The notes beneath the pieces were generated by a model that searched no databases, was not told the origin of the DNA, and saw nothing but the letters and a program-made list of their open reading frames with translations. The position numbers were made by a program, and so were the translations under genes. Shown one piece after another: positions 24,991 to 37,521 of a DNA stretch of 64,000 nt. Positions within the stretch are counted from its first letter, which is position 1. Each line of letters opens with the position of its first letter. This DNA is from Tupaia tana (taxonomy: Eukaryota; Chordata; Mammalia; Scandentia; Tupaiidae), in NCBI GenBank assembly GCA_026018925.1, contig JAKSZU010000003.1:9018236-9082235 (forward strand), in the 5' to 3' direction.

Positions 24991-26012
24991 ATTCACTCTG
25001 GCACGGGTAGAAAGGGAGAATGATAGAGAGAGAAAATGCCGTCACTCAGATTTACTACAGATTTAGGCACTGCCAATGCTTCTTAACACCGTAGAAAAAT
25101 CACTGTAAGACACAAACACCTACATTTTACTCTCAGATGTGCTAATGCCTGCATTAAACCACCACTTGATGTCCCATCTTAGTCACAACTAATGAATAGG
25201 TTAACTGTGCTGAATCTCAGGCCAGCAGAAGATGTGATTTAACTTAGCAGACTGAAAAGGAGTTTCTCTTCATAAATACAACCAGCACACGCTCTTGTTG
25301 GGCATGTGATCCGTGGTGCAGAACAAAATCATTGAAGAACTATTATCATAAATAGCATAATCAGGGATGAGCTGAAGTTGATTTTTTTGAGCTATCATTC
25401 AAAATGGATTTATAAAAACATTAAAGGTCTTTTAAGCTTAGTGGAAACTTGGTCCATTAGAAGCTGATGTGGTTATTATTACATGTTTCCATATGACTGT
25501 TTTCAAGAGGTCCATGAAATTTTAATTTACTTGAAAAACTAAAATGCAGAGTTATTTGTTTTGACATGTTTAATCACTTTTCCATTTTAAAGCCTAAGAT
25601 GAGAAATCACTGGGGAAAGTAAGAGAAGACAGTATCAGTTTGAGCACAAAGAAATAAAAGATTTGCAAATGAAACTTCACATTATTAAATTGTCATTTAG
25701 CTGCAGTGTTTTTATTACTTCTTTTGAACATGAAAAGCATAAAAATTGTTTTTGTTATTGCTTATTTAATATGAAATTACTAAAGCACTTAAGAAAAAAC
25801 AAAATAGTGTCCCACTATGTGCTACTAATTGAATTACTAATAACAAAACAATATGTACTATAAAAAGTTTCCATTAAAGTTTAATAATTTATTATGCTCT
25901 TTCTGATAAATAGAGTGCACTATTACTGGGGTGGAATAAAAAGTCTATGAAACTTATTCAGCCCAATTATTCACTCCTCTTTTATTTTATTTTATTTTTT
26001 TTAAATACCAGA
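24991..26012. other. AT-rich intronic sequence
   Basis: Nothing recognised. A SINE-head-like scrap (ggccagcagaagatgtgat) lies at about 25221..25245. Confidence 0.5.
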
Positions 26013-26014
26013 GG

Positions 26015-26515
26015 AGGGCCAGCTAGATGGTGTGGTGGTTAAGGCAGTGGATCCCACATGGCCAACAGCATGGTTCAAGTCCTGGATATGGCAGCTTGAA
26101 AAGCACACTGGGCTTTTTTACTCTTTTCTTTTTTCATTAGCTTTTTGCCACAGGGTACATGCACTCACCAGAGATGAAAAGTTAGAAATAATCCCCCAGG
26201 AGGGACAATGATGACACAGTCTCTTCTCCTCCATTTTCACATGCACGTGTCCAGTATGACTACCAAGTCACTGGGTCCAAGACTCAAATTGCAGTCAGCC
26301 ACATAGAAGCCCAACACCTTAACCACCATGCCACCTGCTGGCCTCCACACTGGGCGTTTTTGTGTACATGCCCCAAATCCCAAGAGGACAGTGAAGGAGA
26401 AGGGATTAGAGCATCTCCATCCTCCATCAGCGATGATTTCTCTCTCTCTTCCTCTCTCTCTCTCTAGTAAGCACACATACCCTTTGGCAAAATTTAAATA
26501 TATATATAAAACTTG
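26015..26515 (+). repeat. tRNA-derived SINE (outer), interrupted by another SINE
   Basis: Head agggccagctagatggtgtg (26015..26113), then an inner insertion, then the rest from tttttgtgtacatgccccaa to ctttggcaaaatttaaa. Confidence 0.88.
26114..26344 (-). repeat. tRNA-derived SINE nested in the preceding SINE
   Basis: Reverse copy inserted into the outer SINE. The duplicated outer sequence CACACTGGGC appears on both sides. Internal decay indicates that it too is old. Confidence 0.88.
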
Positions 26516-27866
26516 TAACAAACTTATCATTCCGATGGTGTGCAGTACGATGCGGCCACCTGTGTGGTCGCTCAGGTCAGAGGCGCAGGGCTGAGGAAGA
26601 ACTGTGCAGATCCCTGTACCAAGAACTGAAGACATCTCTACCATACCCTCAACAGTCCTTCACAAGCGTTTGCACTTCTCTCCTAAAGAGAACAGACCCT
26701 TTCCTTCTCGACCCTCAAGATCTAAACCTAGAAGAGATGACGTCACTGGAGGCACTCCGAAGGGTTTAAAACACACCGTGTGCTTTGACAGGGGTGCGCA
26801 GTAAAACCAGAGTAGGAAGTCAGGTGGGAATTCCCAAGGGAAGGCCAAAGACCATTTTCATGCACTTAATTCTGCATTGATTTTTTTCTGGTGAACAAAG
26901 TAAAGCATTTATGAGGTTTGTTTAAATGTCAGAGTTGAGAACGAGGTATTTATTTCTTGATTATTCGGTACGTTTCTCTCATATTCTGCTCATGCTGCAT
27001 TCATATAAGGGATCACAGAATTTTTTCTGGCTTCACCAAATTGTGCCGTATCAAAAGTGGCAACACGACATGATTTTTACATATGAACAGACCAAAGCAC
27101 GTCTATGACAGTGTCGGTCACACAATGAACCCTTCTCCTCTCTTCCTCTCTCCACTTGAAACGTAGCCTTAGCACAGTTTGCCTTGTGACGCTGGGGAAG
27201 GGGGTCTGAGGATGCCTCTTCTTTACCAGCGGCTCTGGGTTAGACCGTCACACTCAAGCGCTGGAGGAGGACTGAGAGGCATGAGGAAGAAGTAATTCTC
27301 ATTACCTACCAGATTCCTGTCCTTGCCAGTGTTACCACAAACATGGGCCTGCAATTGTACTGGCAGAATTTGTTTTTCATTTCCAGATTTTCCTCACACA
27401 TGGGCAGGTGACTTTACTGAGGTATAATCCCGCCTTCTCAAAGTCCTTCTGCTCTGATAAGGCCTCAGGACAAGCTGGGCAACATTGTCTTCTCCCTGAT
27501 AAAGTTACCACGACTACTATATACGCTTCATTTTACATAGCACTTGCCATGTGTTATCATACATGGAAATAACCCACTATTACGCGTATGCACATTATTC
27601 TGGATAATCCATCTCACTGTGCTTTATGCTCAATTGTGGCTACTATCGTTGTGTCCGTGGATCTCCTCTACCCATAGTTATTTGGACATTTTCATAGGGC
27701 ATTAATTCTTTAATCGTGAATAGTCACTGTATTAATTAAATCCCTGTCAGCATTCACATCACTGACGTAATGTCTCCGTTCCAGCTCTGTGGGATGCTCC
27801 TCCAAATTTCCATGTTGTAAGAATCCAACCTACTTCCTCATTCCTCTGGAAATGACTAGGAAGCAC
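26516..27866. other. Repeat-poor intronic stretch, locally CpG-containing
   Basis: About 1.35 kb without a recognised repeat. 26540..26870 is more GC/CpG-rich than its surroundings and holds a perfect CRE palindrome at 26738..26745. It could be a regulatory element; no exon-like frame matches a known protein. Confidence 0.4.
26738..26745. promoter_or_regulatory. Perfect CRE palindrome
   Basis: TGACGTCA, the full CREB/ATF site, in the repeat-poor stretch. Function is inferred only; an 8-mer can occur by chance. Confidence 0.3.
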
Positions 27867-28213
27867 AGTCTGTTCAGACTGCTATAACAAAATGCTACAT
27901 TTGCTTATAAAGAACCAGCGTTTATTTTTCACAGTTATGAGGGCTGAAGTGCAAGATCGAGGTGCAAGTACATCTAGTCTCATGAGAGCCCACTGTCTCT
28001 AGCTGGCGGTCTTTCCACCGTGTCCTCACGTTGCAGAGGAGCTGAGGGGTCTCTGCCGTTTGTCTAATAAGGGCACTGACCCTGTTTTGAGGGCTTCAGC
28101 CTCAATGTCCAATCACCTCCAAAGGTCCTCCCTCCAAACACTACCCTTGGAGGTAAGGATTTTAACATACACATTCGGGCGGGGTGTTCGGATCATTGTA
28201 TCTGTGATACCTC
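27866..28213 (-). repeat. MaLR-type LTR, reverse
   Basis: cagactgctataacaaaatg, cacagttatgagggctgaag, ccaccgtgtcctcacgttgc and aaggtcctccctccaaacac match, in reverse, an LTR ending in the polyadenylation region of MaLR elements. LTR only. Confidence 0.7.
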
Positions 28214-29192
28214 AGTGTTCCTCGTTTGCCTTTTCAGCCCGCCGGCGTCCACTTAGCTATTTCTCTCTATCACATGTTCTCTGCTGAAATGACTGGGTGG
28301 TTTCTGTTTTCCTAACTGAACAGTGACTGATGACAACAGTATACAATGGACCAAAGATGTTATAATCTAGCTACATTTCTTTTCTGTTAGAAACCACACC
28401 ATACATATATTTTCCTATACTTAAAATATTGAAAACATCTAGCAATTAGTACTTTATCATAATATTATTATTATTATTATTATTATTTATACATTCCATC
28501 ACTGTATATCATTATAGGTTGCAAAATGAATTTTCCCAGCATGAATACACTGTATATTAGTCCAGTTAAATATATTATCATACACGTTATTATCAACAGA
28601 TAATTTTCAATTTTTGAGTCCCTTAAATGTTTTGTTTCTTTCTTTTTCCCTTGAAAACGTTTTGGAAACAAAGGTGGCTTTTAAAATTGTTGGTTTTAAT
28701 TCAGGCAGTTGAAACTAGAGCTCTCTATTTTGAAGCAATATGTGCATTTTATTTCAATTTATCAGAAGTGGTGGTAAGAAATAGGATATAACAGACTATG
28801 TTTTCTTCTTGGCTAGAATGCACTAATATTATATAAAACAGAGGATGATTTTAAAGTCAATAAACATTATCATTACAGTGGGCATTGGAGATTGCTTAGA
28901 GTAAAAGAACAAAATTTTAATTTTTTTTTAATTCTATGTTTTTTAATTCTATGTAAAATCAATACTTCTCTCAAACAAGTTTATTTCAACCCAATATAGA
29001 GAAAATTGAGGGCCTTCCATAATATTTTATGATTTACTACAGTCGTCCATTGTGAAACTCTTTTTAAATTCCATTTAGTTGAAAAAAATACTCTTATTCC
29101 AAATTTCCTTTGCAGATATTCATTTCTTTCATGTAAAATTTCTCACAATGAATGGTTGTAGCCTTAAGCCAGCCCTGAAGCCTAAGTCAGAT
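28214..29192. other. AT-rich intronic sequence
   Basis: Unrecognised, with (TTA)n at 28461..28488. Confidence 0.5.
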
Positions 29193-29338
29193 CTCAGGCA
29201 GCAGGTGGCATGGAGGTTAAAGCACTGGATTCTACATGGCCAACCTCGCGGTGAGTTTTAAGCTGCCAGGTCCAGGACTCAAACTGTGGTTGGCCTTGAG
29301 GGAGTTCATACCTTAACCACTATGCCACCTGCTGGCCC
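29193..29338. repeat. Head-to-head inverted SINE heads
   Basis: 29193..29245 is the plus-strand SINE head (ggcagcaggtggcatggagg to catggccaacc). 29250..29338 is a minus-strand head ending ccacctgctggcccc. The two arms are complementary over roughly 50 bases and have no bodies or tails of their own. Confidence 0.75.
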
Positions 29339-29339
29339 C

Positions 29340-29972
29340 CGAAAATCTACTTTTTAACTAAGCAATCAGAATGACCTTTTAAAATGTGAAAGAAGTGAGT
29401 GATGTCCCTGTTCTATCCAAAACACTTTCTTATTTCACTCAGAGTAAAATGTAAAGTTTTGGGGGAGGACTACAGACTTTATAAGTGTGAGTCTCCCATA
29501 ATTCACTCTTTCCAGAGTCAGTGGCTTCTTTGGTGTTCTTCAAACACTCAAGACATGCTCCTTTCTTTGGGTCCGAGCTTTGGCTTTTCTTTCTGCCTGA
29601 AATACTCTTCCCCCAGGTATCCATTTGGCTCAGTCTTTCCCCTGTTTAAAATTATTTTATCACCTTTGTTATGAGACCTATTATTTCGTATTACTAAATG
29701 TGTCCAGCCCACCCATACTCCAAATCCCTCTTATCCTATTCTTCCTTTTGCCTTAGCACTTTTCACTTATCATCTTCTAATATATTATATAATTTCCATA
29801 TTTCCATACTGCAACTATAAACTCTTGTTTGTCATCTTCTACTAATTCATCTTCTACTACCATGTAAGCTCCATAGGTAGGAATCTTTGCTTTATTTCTT
29901 GGTTTGTATTAGGTACACAGAACACAATACCCTGAGCAAAGAGTAAAAGTGTAATAAATATTTGTGAATGAA
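29340..29972 (+). repeat. L2-type LINE, 3' end
   Basis: Typical L2 order: ctgcctgaaatactcttccc, ccatgtaagctccataggta, then aataaatatttgtgaatgaa at the very end. Confidence 0.78.
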
Positions 29973-30605
29973 CATACTCAATACTCTCTGACAAGTCTTT
30001 GCTCAAATACTATATTCTGCTGTGGAGCATCAGTAGCATACCTATCTTCTTTATGCTTGTACTTTCTAAAGTCTTCCTTTCCTACTTGAACTATAGAAGT
30101 ACTCCAAAGCTCTACTCGAATTCCATGCATTTTGTTCACTCTTTCCTGATCACCACTGATGTGCAATGGCCTCCTTCTCCTCAGCTTGAAAACCCTGCAT
30201 GGACTGATGGAAAAAGCTTGGAAATAAACGCTGGCAGTCTCACTCTACCCTAAATCATGTTAATAACGTGTACTAACATGTACATGAGTTAGTACAGGAG
30301 CTGTGAAACTCTGGGCTGATCTCGCAGCATCTGAAGCTCAATTTTCTCAATTTTTAATGCGTCAGTAGAATAATCTAATTTGTAAGGTTTATTTTAATTG
30401 CGTGTGACCTTAAGTATAACTTAGACACAATGTTTATCATATACATTTGTATAACAATTAATCATAAAAACCTATTATTTTACTTTTCAGACTAATAATT
30501 TTCAAAATGTAAATAATAAGCCAAACGTCCATTTGCCTTATCTCCTCAGTTATCCTTCCAACCATTTACACTCATTTCTCACTAGACTAAAATTTGTGTA
30601 CTATT

Positions 30606-30868
30606 GGGACCAGCAGTTAGCGTAATGGCTATGTCGCTGGACTCCCATGTAGTTGACCGCAGTTTGTGTCCCGGACCCGGTGGCTTAAAACTCATGCCTG
30701 GTGCGTGTGCGTGTGTGCCCAAGATCCTGAGAGGAGAATGGAAGAGAAGGGATTACAGCGTGGCCATCCCCCCCGGGGGGTGATTTCTCGCTTTCTGTCT
30801 CTCTGTCTCTCTCTGTCTGGCGAGCGCATGTGCCCTATAGCAAAATCCTCTCCAAGAAAAAAAAAATA
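30606..30868 (+). repeat. tRNA-derived SINE, young
   Basis: gggaccagcagttagcgtaa head to ctatagcaaaatcctctcca. The duplication TGTGTACTATT lies at 30595..30605 and 30869..30879. Confidence 0.96.
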
Positions 30869-30884
30869 TGTGTACTATTATTAT

Positions 30885-31022
30885 CTCATCATACCATTTA
30901 TGAATGAATAAACTGTGACAAAGAGAGATTAGGTCCCTGATAGATATTTAAATATATTATGGATTTGAACCCAGGCATTTAGGTTGTAGAGTCCACATTA
31001 TTGATTACTAGTACATCTCAAT
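30885..31022 (-). repeat. MIR fragment
   Basis: Reverse MIR wording: gagattaggtccctgataga and ggatttgaacccaggcattt. MIR is an ancient mammal-wide SINE. Confidence 0.6.
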
Positions 31023-31246
31023 TGTTCAATATATATTAGTTGTGTTGGTGAGTAAAAAAGAGAACAGATCCAATAAATAGTTAGGTGCTTTTGTGATTAT
31101 GAAACTGTTTGAAGTGATTAGACTGATATGTAGTTGCCTGAAGCAGAGTTGATATCTTATGTATATGAGACAATATCTTTACTACAAACCATCGATATAG
31201 GGTACTGGCTATTTCAGCATCATCTTGATCATTAAATTCAAGATGT

Positions 31247-31493
31247 GGGATCAGCAGGTGGCACGGTGATTAAGGCAGTGGACTTCCACATGGTCCACCA
31301 AGGGTTCAAGTCCTGGATCTGGCAGCTTGAAACTCATGCTAGGCACATGTGCATCCATATCCAAACTTCCAAGAGGAGAATGGAGGGGATGGGACTGCGG
31401 CGTGGTCACACCCCCTGTGGGGGTGATTTCTTACTTTCTGTCTCTCCGTGAGCACATGTGCCCAACTGCAAAAATCTCTCTCTCAAAAAAAAT
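31247..31493 (+). repeat. tRNA-derived SINE, long form
   Basis: gggatcagcaggtggcacgg head, ggttcaagtcctgg B-box area, full body, A-rich end. A short duplication AAGATG flanks it. Confidence 0.92.
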
Positions 31494-31499
31494 CCAAGA

Positions 31500-32399
31500 T
31501 GCATATTTGAGGGCACAGGCTGGTATGCTTTCTACCATTTTCCATTGGCAAGTACAGAGCAGCACAGCTTTACCATGGTTGCATCAGGGAAAAGGAATTT
31601 GGATGCATAAGTACATCCAAAATTCAAAATGAGCAAGGAAGGCTTCCCAAAGACATTTCTATTTCCAAATTGATGCATGAAAGCCAAAGATAGACCCAGC
31701 TGCTCTTCCCAGTTCTGGGCTCTGGTAGTACCCGTTCAGCAACGGTAGAAACATATTGGAGGAACACATTCAAAAAGAAAAAAAAAATTCTCTGAAAGGA
31801 CCTATCATTTTTTGGATTTGCAAGTAAAACAGACTGCCAAATACATGCTGAATGAAAGTTATGTTTTCTGTGTGCATGGATTTTTGTTTTTGTTTTTACC
31901 TTAAGAAAAAATGGTTTCCACAAAATCATTGGCAAAGAAACAAAGCAATTATCTTTCCACAGGTGATGCAAAGTAAAGAGCAGAAGAGCTCAACTTAGGC
32001 TATTACATTGGACTTCTGCCTGAATCCTTGGACTAAAATGCCCAGTGAGTATGTGAGTTGTGCTATGTGACGTTATGAATAAAGTTATTTCAGGGATTAG
32101 TTAATAAAAAAAAGTATAGTTTATATTTAGTTCTACTTTATCATTGTTCTTATTCAACAGCCTGTATGCCAGGCAGATGTGGCTTTACTATCATTTTATC
32201 TACCATTTCTTACCTTTGTTTCACCACATACCGTTACAAAAGAGTGACCTATACTCATCTTCATCATTTTCCTGACACCAGTTCCTTCTTATCTAGCCTC
32301 AGAATCACTTGATATTTCCACACGTTCTCTAGCTTTTGGAGCATTTGCCACATCGCCATTTATCACCAGCACATGGAACTAGGAGGACATGAGTTTAGG
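31500..32399. other. Intronic stretch without recognised features
   Basis: No repeat family or gene recognised. The 115-codon minus-strand frame at 31624..31971 is not protein-like. Confidence 0.5.
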
Positions 32400-32570
32400 A
32401 AGAGGGGCTAATTTACTCCAAGTGCCAACTCTGCCTCTGCAGAACCTAGGGAAGTTGTATGCCCTTTATAAGACTTGCCTTCCTCCTACATATTTCAGAA
32501 TGTGTTGTAACAATTATAAAAAGTGAAATAAAGCAAGCACCTAATACTTGTCACAGGGTGTTTCTTAGTA
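32400..32570 (+). repeat. Probable MIR fragment
   Basis: Wording from gtgccaactctgcctctgca to taaagcaagcacctaatact follows MIR order with heavy decay. Confidence 0.45.
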
Positions 32571-32616
32571 GATGTTAGTCCTATGCTTTCTAGTTGTGGT
32601 TTTCATGAACAAATAT

Positions 32617-32901
32617 TGCCTTTTTTTTCTTATCTTTTTTTTTTTTTTTTTTAAAGAGAGATTTTTGCTAGAGGGTGTGTGTGTTTGCTGGAGAGACAGA
32701 GAGAAATAAAGTGAGAAATAACCCCCTGGGAGGATGGCCATGCTGCAATCCCTTCTCCTCCATTCTCCTTTGAGAATCTTGGGCACACACGCACATGTAC
32801 CTGGTGTGTTTTAAGCCACCGGGACTGGGACTCAAACCATGGCTGACTATGTGGGAATCCAGCGACATAACGACATAACCGTCACACCATCTTCTGGTCC
32901 C
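32617..32901 (-). repeat. tRNA-derived SINE, long form
   Basis: Reverse copy with a long poly(T), (GT) patch ggtgtgtgtgtttgctggag, and a small duplication cgacataacgacataacc in its head. Confidence 0.92.
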
Positions 32902-32915
32902 TAGTCTATTTCTTT

Positions 32916-33157
32916 CTTTTTTTTTTTTTTTTTTTTTTGAGAGGTTTTTGCTATAGGGCGCGTGCACTCGCCAGACAGACAGAGACAGAGAGACAGAAAG
33001 CGAGAAATCACCCCCCAGGGGGGATGGCCACGCCGCAATCCCTTCTCCTCCATTCTCCTCTCAGGATCTTGAGTTTTAAGCCACCGGGTCCGGGACGCGA
33101 ACCGCGGTCAACTACGTGGGAGTCCAGCGACATAGCCATTACGCTAACTTCTGGTCC
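32916..33157 (-). repeat. tRNA-derived SINE, young, internal deletion
   Basis: Reverse copy, nearly consensus, but the segment between ggatctt and gagttttaagcc has lost about 28 bases carrying the CpG-rich gcgtgcacacgcgcc part. The duplication CTATTTCTTT lies at 32906..32915 and 33158..33167. Confidence 0.95.
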
Positions 33158-33167
33158 CTATTTCTTT

Positions 33168-33699
33168 ATAATCCTTTTGGGCTCCTTTCAGGTTTTGCTT
33201 GTTCCTCCCCCCCCCCCCCACCCGCCCCCAGTTCCCTTCAGTAGTCATTGCAAATATTTCCAATTCATTTTCCTCATGACAAACTCTAATTACTTAATTT
33301 TTTTTCTGACTTTCACCATTTTGGGCAAATTTACTGTGACTTCTCATAGGGTGTAGAGAGGACGGGGTTGAACATGGAGTAGACAGGAAATCAATATTGG
33401 TAGTCATAAATATATGGCAATATTTTTCCAGTTTTTAAATAGAATTTTCTTAGGTGTTTCTCTACATGGAAATGGTCTCTGTCCTCTCTCCGCCTTCCAC
33501 AAAATCTGTAAGCAGCAGATGTTGGGATAGTATTCTCATACCATTTACAATCTTGTTTGTGCTTAGGCAAGTTCTAAATGGTATATTCCTTACTATGTAA
33601 TTGACCACTTAGGCTTTTCTGTTAATGACAATTCATCTATTGTCCTGAGGAACCCTCCATCTGTGACTTCAGGATAGCACACTCTCTTACCTAACTCTA
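33168..33699. other. Intronic spacer with C-rich run
   Basis: A C-rich run lies at 33207..33231; otherwise nothing recognised. Confidence 0.5.
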
Positions 33700-34800
33700 T
33701 ATCCTCTGTCTTCTTTATGGCTTTTTCTCCTCTCCCCATGTTTTGAAAGATGACATTCCAGGAGGCTTTCTTTGGGACTTTTCCTCTTTTGTATCTATCT
33801 GTCCTTGCTCAATGTTGCAATTTCATCCTGTGACTTATAACAGCAGCCATGTGCTGTCGACTCCCTAGTAATTCCTACCAGAATTCTTCACTGAGCTCCA
33901 GACTTGCACCCTTAACTGATAATTTGATCGGTCCTTGTGAATACTGAGGAGGCATCTAGGTTGCAGTAGATCCAAAGCAGACCTGGACTCTCTCCAAACT
34001 TTATCATTTTTTTTTTTCTGCATCAGTTAAAAGGACTGCTACTTGTTCATTTAATCAAGTTAGGAACCTGAAATTCATTCCTGGTTCTTTCTTTCTTCCA
34101 TACTTCACATGGGCTCTCTTGCCACGATGTGAGGTTCCTATTGGGTTGGAAAAGTCATGATGTATTTTTATGTTTTTCTATGCAAAAATGCATCATAAAT
34201 TTTCTGATGACCTTTTAACTATTTCTTGAATCCTGAAACTTCTCTTCATCTCCATCATTGTATTTAAAACTGCCATTACTTGCATCTGAACTGTATAATA
34301 GTTTCTGCCTTGGCCCTTTCCCCCCATTCTTTCCTCTCTTTGATGTGTCTCTATAATTTACTATGTTTATCTGCCTACCTTCTCTCTTATTGACATAGTA
34401 AAGAGATAATTTAAATCAGATCATGATACTCCTTGAGAAAAATTTCTTCAATGGGTTTCAACACTAACTTCCTTATACTTTCTATGACTGAACTTCCACC
34501 TCTCTAAGCTGATTTCTTTCTTCTTTCCCTTTTTTTCTTTCTTTTGATACTCAAGTTACCTTATCTACTATTAACTATTGTAGGGCCTCTGTACTTCACT
34601 TTTTTTCTGTCTCACTGTGACCCTTTATCTTTTATATATGAGCCTAACTTTAGCATCTACTACTCCTTACCATATAGTTTCGTGTGTTTCCTTCATAGCT
34701 TTTATAATCATCTCTATAAATATTTTGTAGTATTATCTAATACAGCAATGACGCTATGTTTTTATACTCAATGCATAATATACTAATACCTAATATATAA
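33700..34800 (+). repeat. Old LINE remnant, interrupted by a MITE
   Basis: Pyrimidine-rich LINE-like wording (gagctccagacttgcaccct, aaatcagatcatgatactcc, atgggtttcaacactaactt) in plus orientation. Subfamily not assignable by eye. A mariner-like MITE sits inside. Confidence 0.45.
34141..34217 (+). mobile_element. Mariner-like MITE
   Basis: ttgggttggaaaagtcatga ... tgcaaaaatgcatcataaat ... tctgatgacc: a 77-bp palindromic element preceded by TA, inside LINE sequence. Confidence 0.82.
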
Positions 34801-35825
34801 TAATAAATAGCTCAAGAAAGATAGAACTGTGTGTGTATATAACCTGTAGGTAAGACTGAAAGCACATAGATGAGAGGACTGGCATAGAGGATTATAATTT
34901 CCACCCTCTTATTGTATAATTTCTCTATTTTATTTATTTATTTATTTTTTTGGTAGAGATCCAAGACCAGGGAAATGACAAGAAGAAAGGTAATATAAGC
35001 AGTCTCTAAAAATATCACAGAAAATGTGTATCATTAAAAAAATCTATGAAAAGATTTTGAAAGTATTTTTCACTAAAATATACATATGCTTTAATTCCAT
35101 GAACTTTATGAAGTCCCCATGTAGAAGGAAGGTTGACCTGTGTTCGGCATCTGTGGAAAAAAGTAAGAGCATCTCGGGTGTCATCAGTCCCAGAGTAAGT
35201 GGTCCACTCGGCAGAGGGTAAGGGCAGGAAGGAACACAGGGAGGTAAGAAGGAATCTAAGTTGACTGCAGAGAGAAGATGCATGTAATCCTGATTACCAC
35301 CTCATGAAGGGGAAGCTCAGCTGGGGAAGAATAAAGGTCCTCAGCCCTCACCATCGGCCTTGTTAAATCAGAGGGGGGCTTGGGATTTCTCAAAGGACGT
35401 AAGTAGAGAAAGGAAGCCATACTAAGATAGAACAAAATAATAAGAGAAGAAAAACTCTGCCTTATGAAATTGTGTCCCACTGCAGAGTGAAAACTGAAAG
35501 TCACAATTCAGGGTATACTTGCAGCAAGCAAAGCAAGTGGACCTATTAGCAAATGTGCAAAACATAATGTAGTGCTTGGTGTGAAATAATACAAATATGT
35601 TCGTGATTTATTACACAATGTACTCATGTTTTAAAAAACAGGACTGCACCCTACAAAGGAACAATGATTATATATAAAACACAAATCACATTTTAAAAAG
35701 AAAAATAAATTTCTAAATTGACCTAAAAATGGAAATTCATAGAAGGAAGAGAAATGTGACCTTCTCTCCTCAGGCAGCTCAGTATTTATTTATCTATTTT
35801 ATTTTAATGAATGGTCCCCTTCAAA
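34801..35825. other. Intronic stretch without recognised features
   Basis: Nothing recognised besides a short TTTA run near 34929..34950. Confidence 0.5.
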
Positions 35826-36061
35826 TCAGGATTCTCAACCTGGGTACTCCTGACATTTGGATCTAATACATCCCTGGTTGGTAAGGAGGTAACAGGGTAG
35901 TACCACCCTGTGCTTTGTGGGACATTTAGTGGGATCCTTTCCCTCTAACAACTAGATGCCAGTAACATCTCACCCCTGCCCCAGTTGTGACAATGAAAAA
36001 TGTCTCCAGATATTGCCAAGTATTCCACAGATTCAAAATCACCCCTGCTTCAGAACTGCTA
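35826..36061 (-). mobile_element. MER5A (hAT-Charlie non-autonomous DNA transposon)
   Basis: gattctcaacctgggtactc at one end, aactagatgccagtaacatc and atgtctccagatattgccaa inside, ttcagaactgc at the other end: the reverse of MER5A, an ancient eutherian MITE. Confidence 0.85.
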
Positions 36062-37473
36062 TAGACTCCCTCTCCCCACTTTCCTGGACCGTTGGTTATG
36101 GTCTTATTGAAAGGGAATAGGCCAATTAGAAAAGCTAGAAACAGTTACTTTTTGTTGCTTAAATATATAATAGTAAGTGCTCAAATGTCTGAGAAAAAGG
36201 AATGAAAGAAACTAAATAATGTTATACAAGTTTTAGATGAGCTACAATGCTAACTTGCTTATGTCATATTAATGTTTTCTATCCTAAATTATATCAATCT
36301 TTTCTAATCTAAATAATTTAAACATGGCAAATAGAGCCATGATAGCACTCAATTAAAAGTAGAATTATTAAGTTTTAAGGCTTTTGCTTCATTAAATATG
36401 GAAAGTCTTTTTTAAGTATGCATGTTTATCTATATGCACACGCACAAGATACTGCTCATCCACATGGCATTGTGGGGGAGGCATTGCTTTATCGTAATAG
36501 AGCTCACATTCTTTGAATGTTTTCTTTTCTTTTTCTTTCCCAACTGTGTTGCCCATCGGCTATTCTATGCAATAAATTGCATTGTGGATTTCAAAACTGC
36601 TGCAGGCAGTAAAGCAATAGATACAGAGCAGCCTCTTTTCCTTTCAGTTTCCTAAGGGAAATATTTCTTATAGATATCATCAAGGGTTTATTTCCCTCAT
36701 CAAGCTTTTTGATGAACAAACTATTTGCTATGTATGCCTATGGCACTGATTATCCTGTATAAAATGGGATACGGGAGATTTAGGGTAGAAAAGGTGAGAA
36801 ACATACCTGCCAATGGATCTACATATACGACCCCGATTTCACATTTCTCCATGTAGTACTGCATTATAAAATAATATGAAAAGAAGTAGAGAATTTATTA
36901 GCTCTATTCTTCCCACTATAGCTGAGTGAAGTGTGTTGGAAGCATAGAAAGTATGTGTCGTATGGTTTTATGTGAACCCAGAGTAAATGTGTTGGGTTGT
37001 GGATGCGAAATGGTGGAGGTGAGATTTATTCCTCCATATCTTCAGATGATGTCTCCGACGAAGTTACTCTACAGGTCATTGTCACTTAAACAATAGTGCA
37101 TCGCCTGGTGCTACCAAGTAGAGGAAGGCAGTGACAGCATGATTCAATCATCCAGAAACGCTATTTCCCTTGACAAAGCAAGTGAGACTAAGCACTTGGA
37201 ACACACGGACGGTCTGTTCCAACCAAACATAGAATCGACTAGAGATCAGGGACCTTACACAGAAGGTTGAAAAATATGATTCCCTTATTTTTCCCTGGAG
37301 TTATCATGTCAAATGCATTCCAAAGCCTGAAGAAAAGAATCAAGCTAAATTAATTTCTATTGAGCACATTTCTTTTTCTGTATTCTGTGTGGAAAAGTAA
37401 ATACAAAGAGAATATGGCTAATTTCAAGGTTTTACTTCATGTAATGCTCCTGAGAATACATTTTTTGACAAAT
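36062..37473. other. Intronic stretch without recognised features
   Basis: 1.4 kb with no named repeat or coding signal; possibly unique sequence. Confidence 0.5.
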
Positions 37474-37481
37474 GTGTGTGT

Positions 37482-37521
<40 letters not shown>

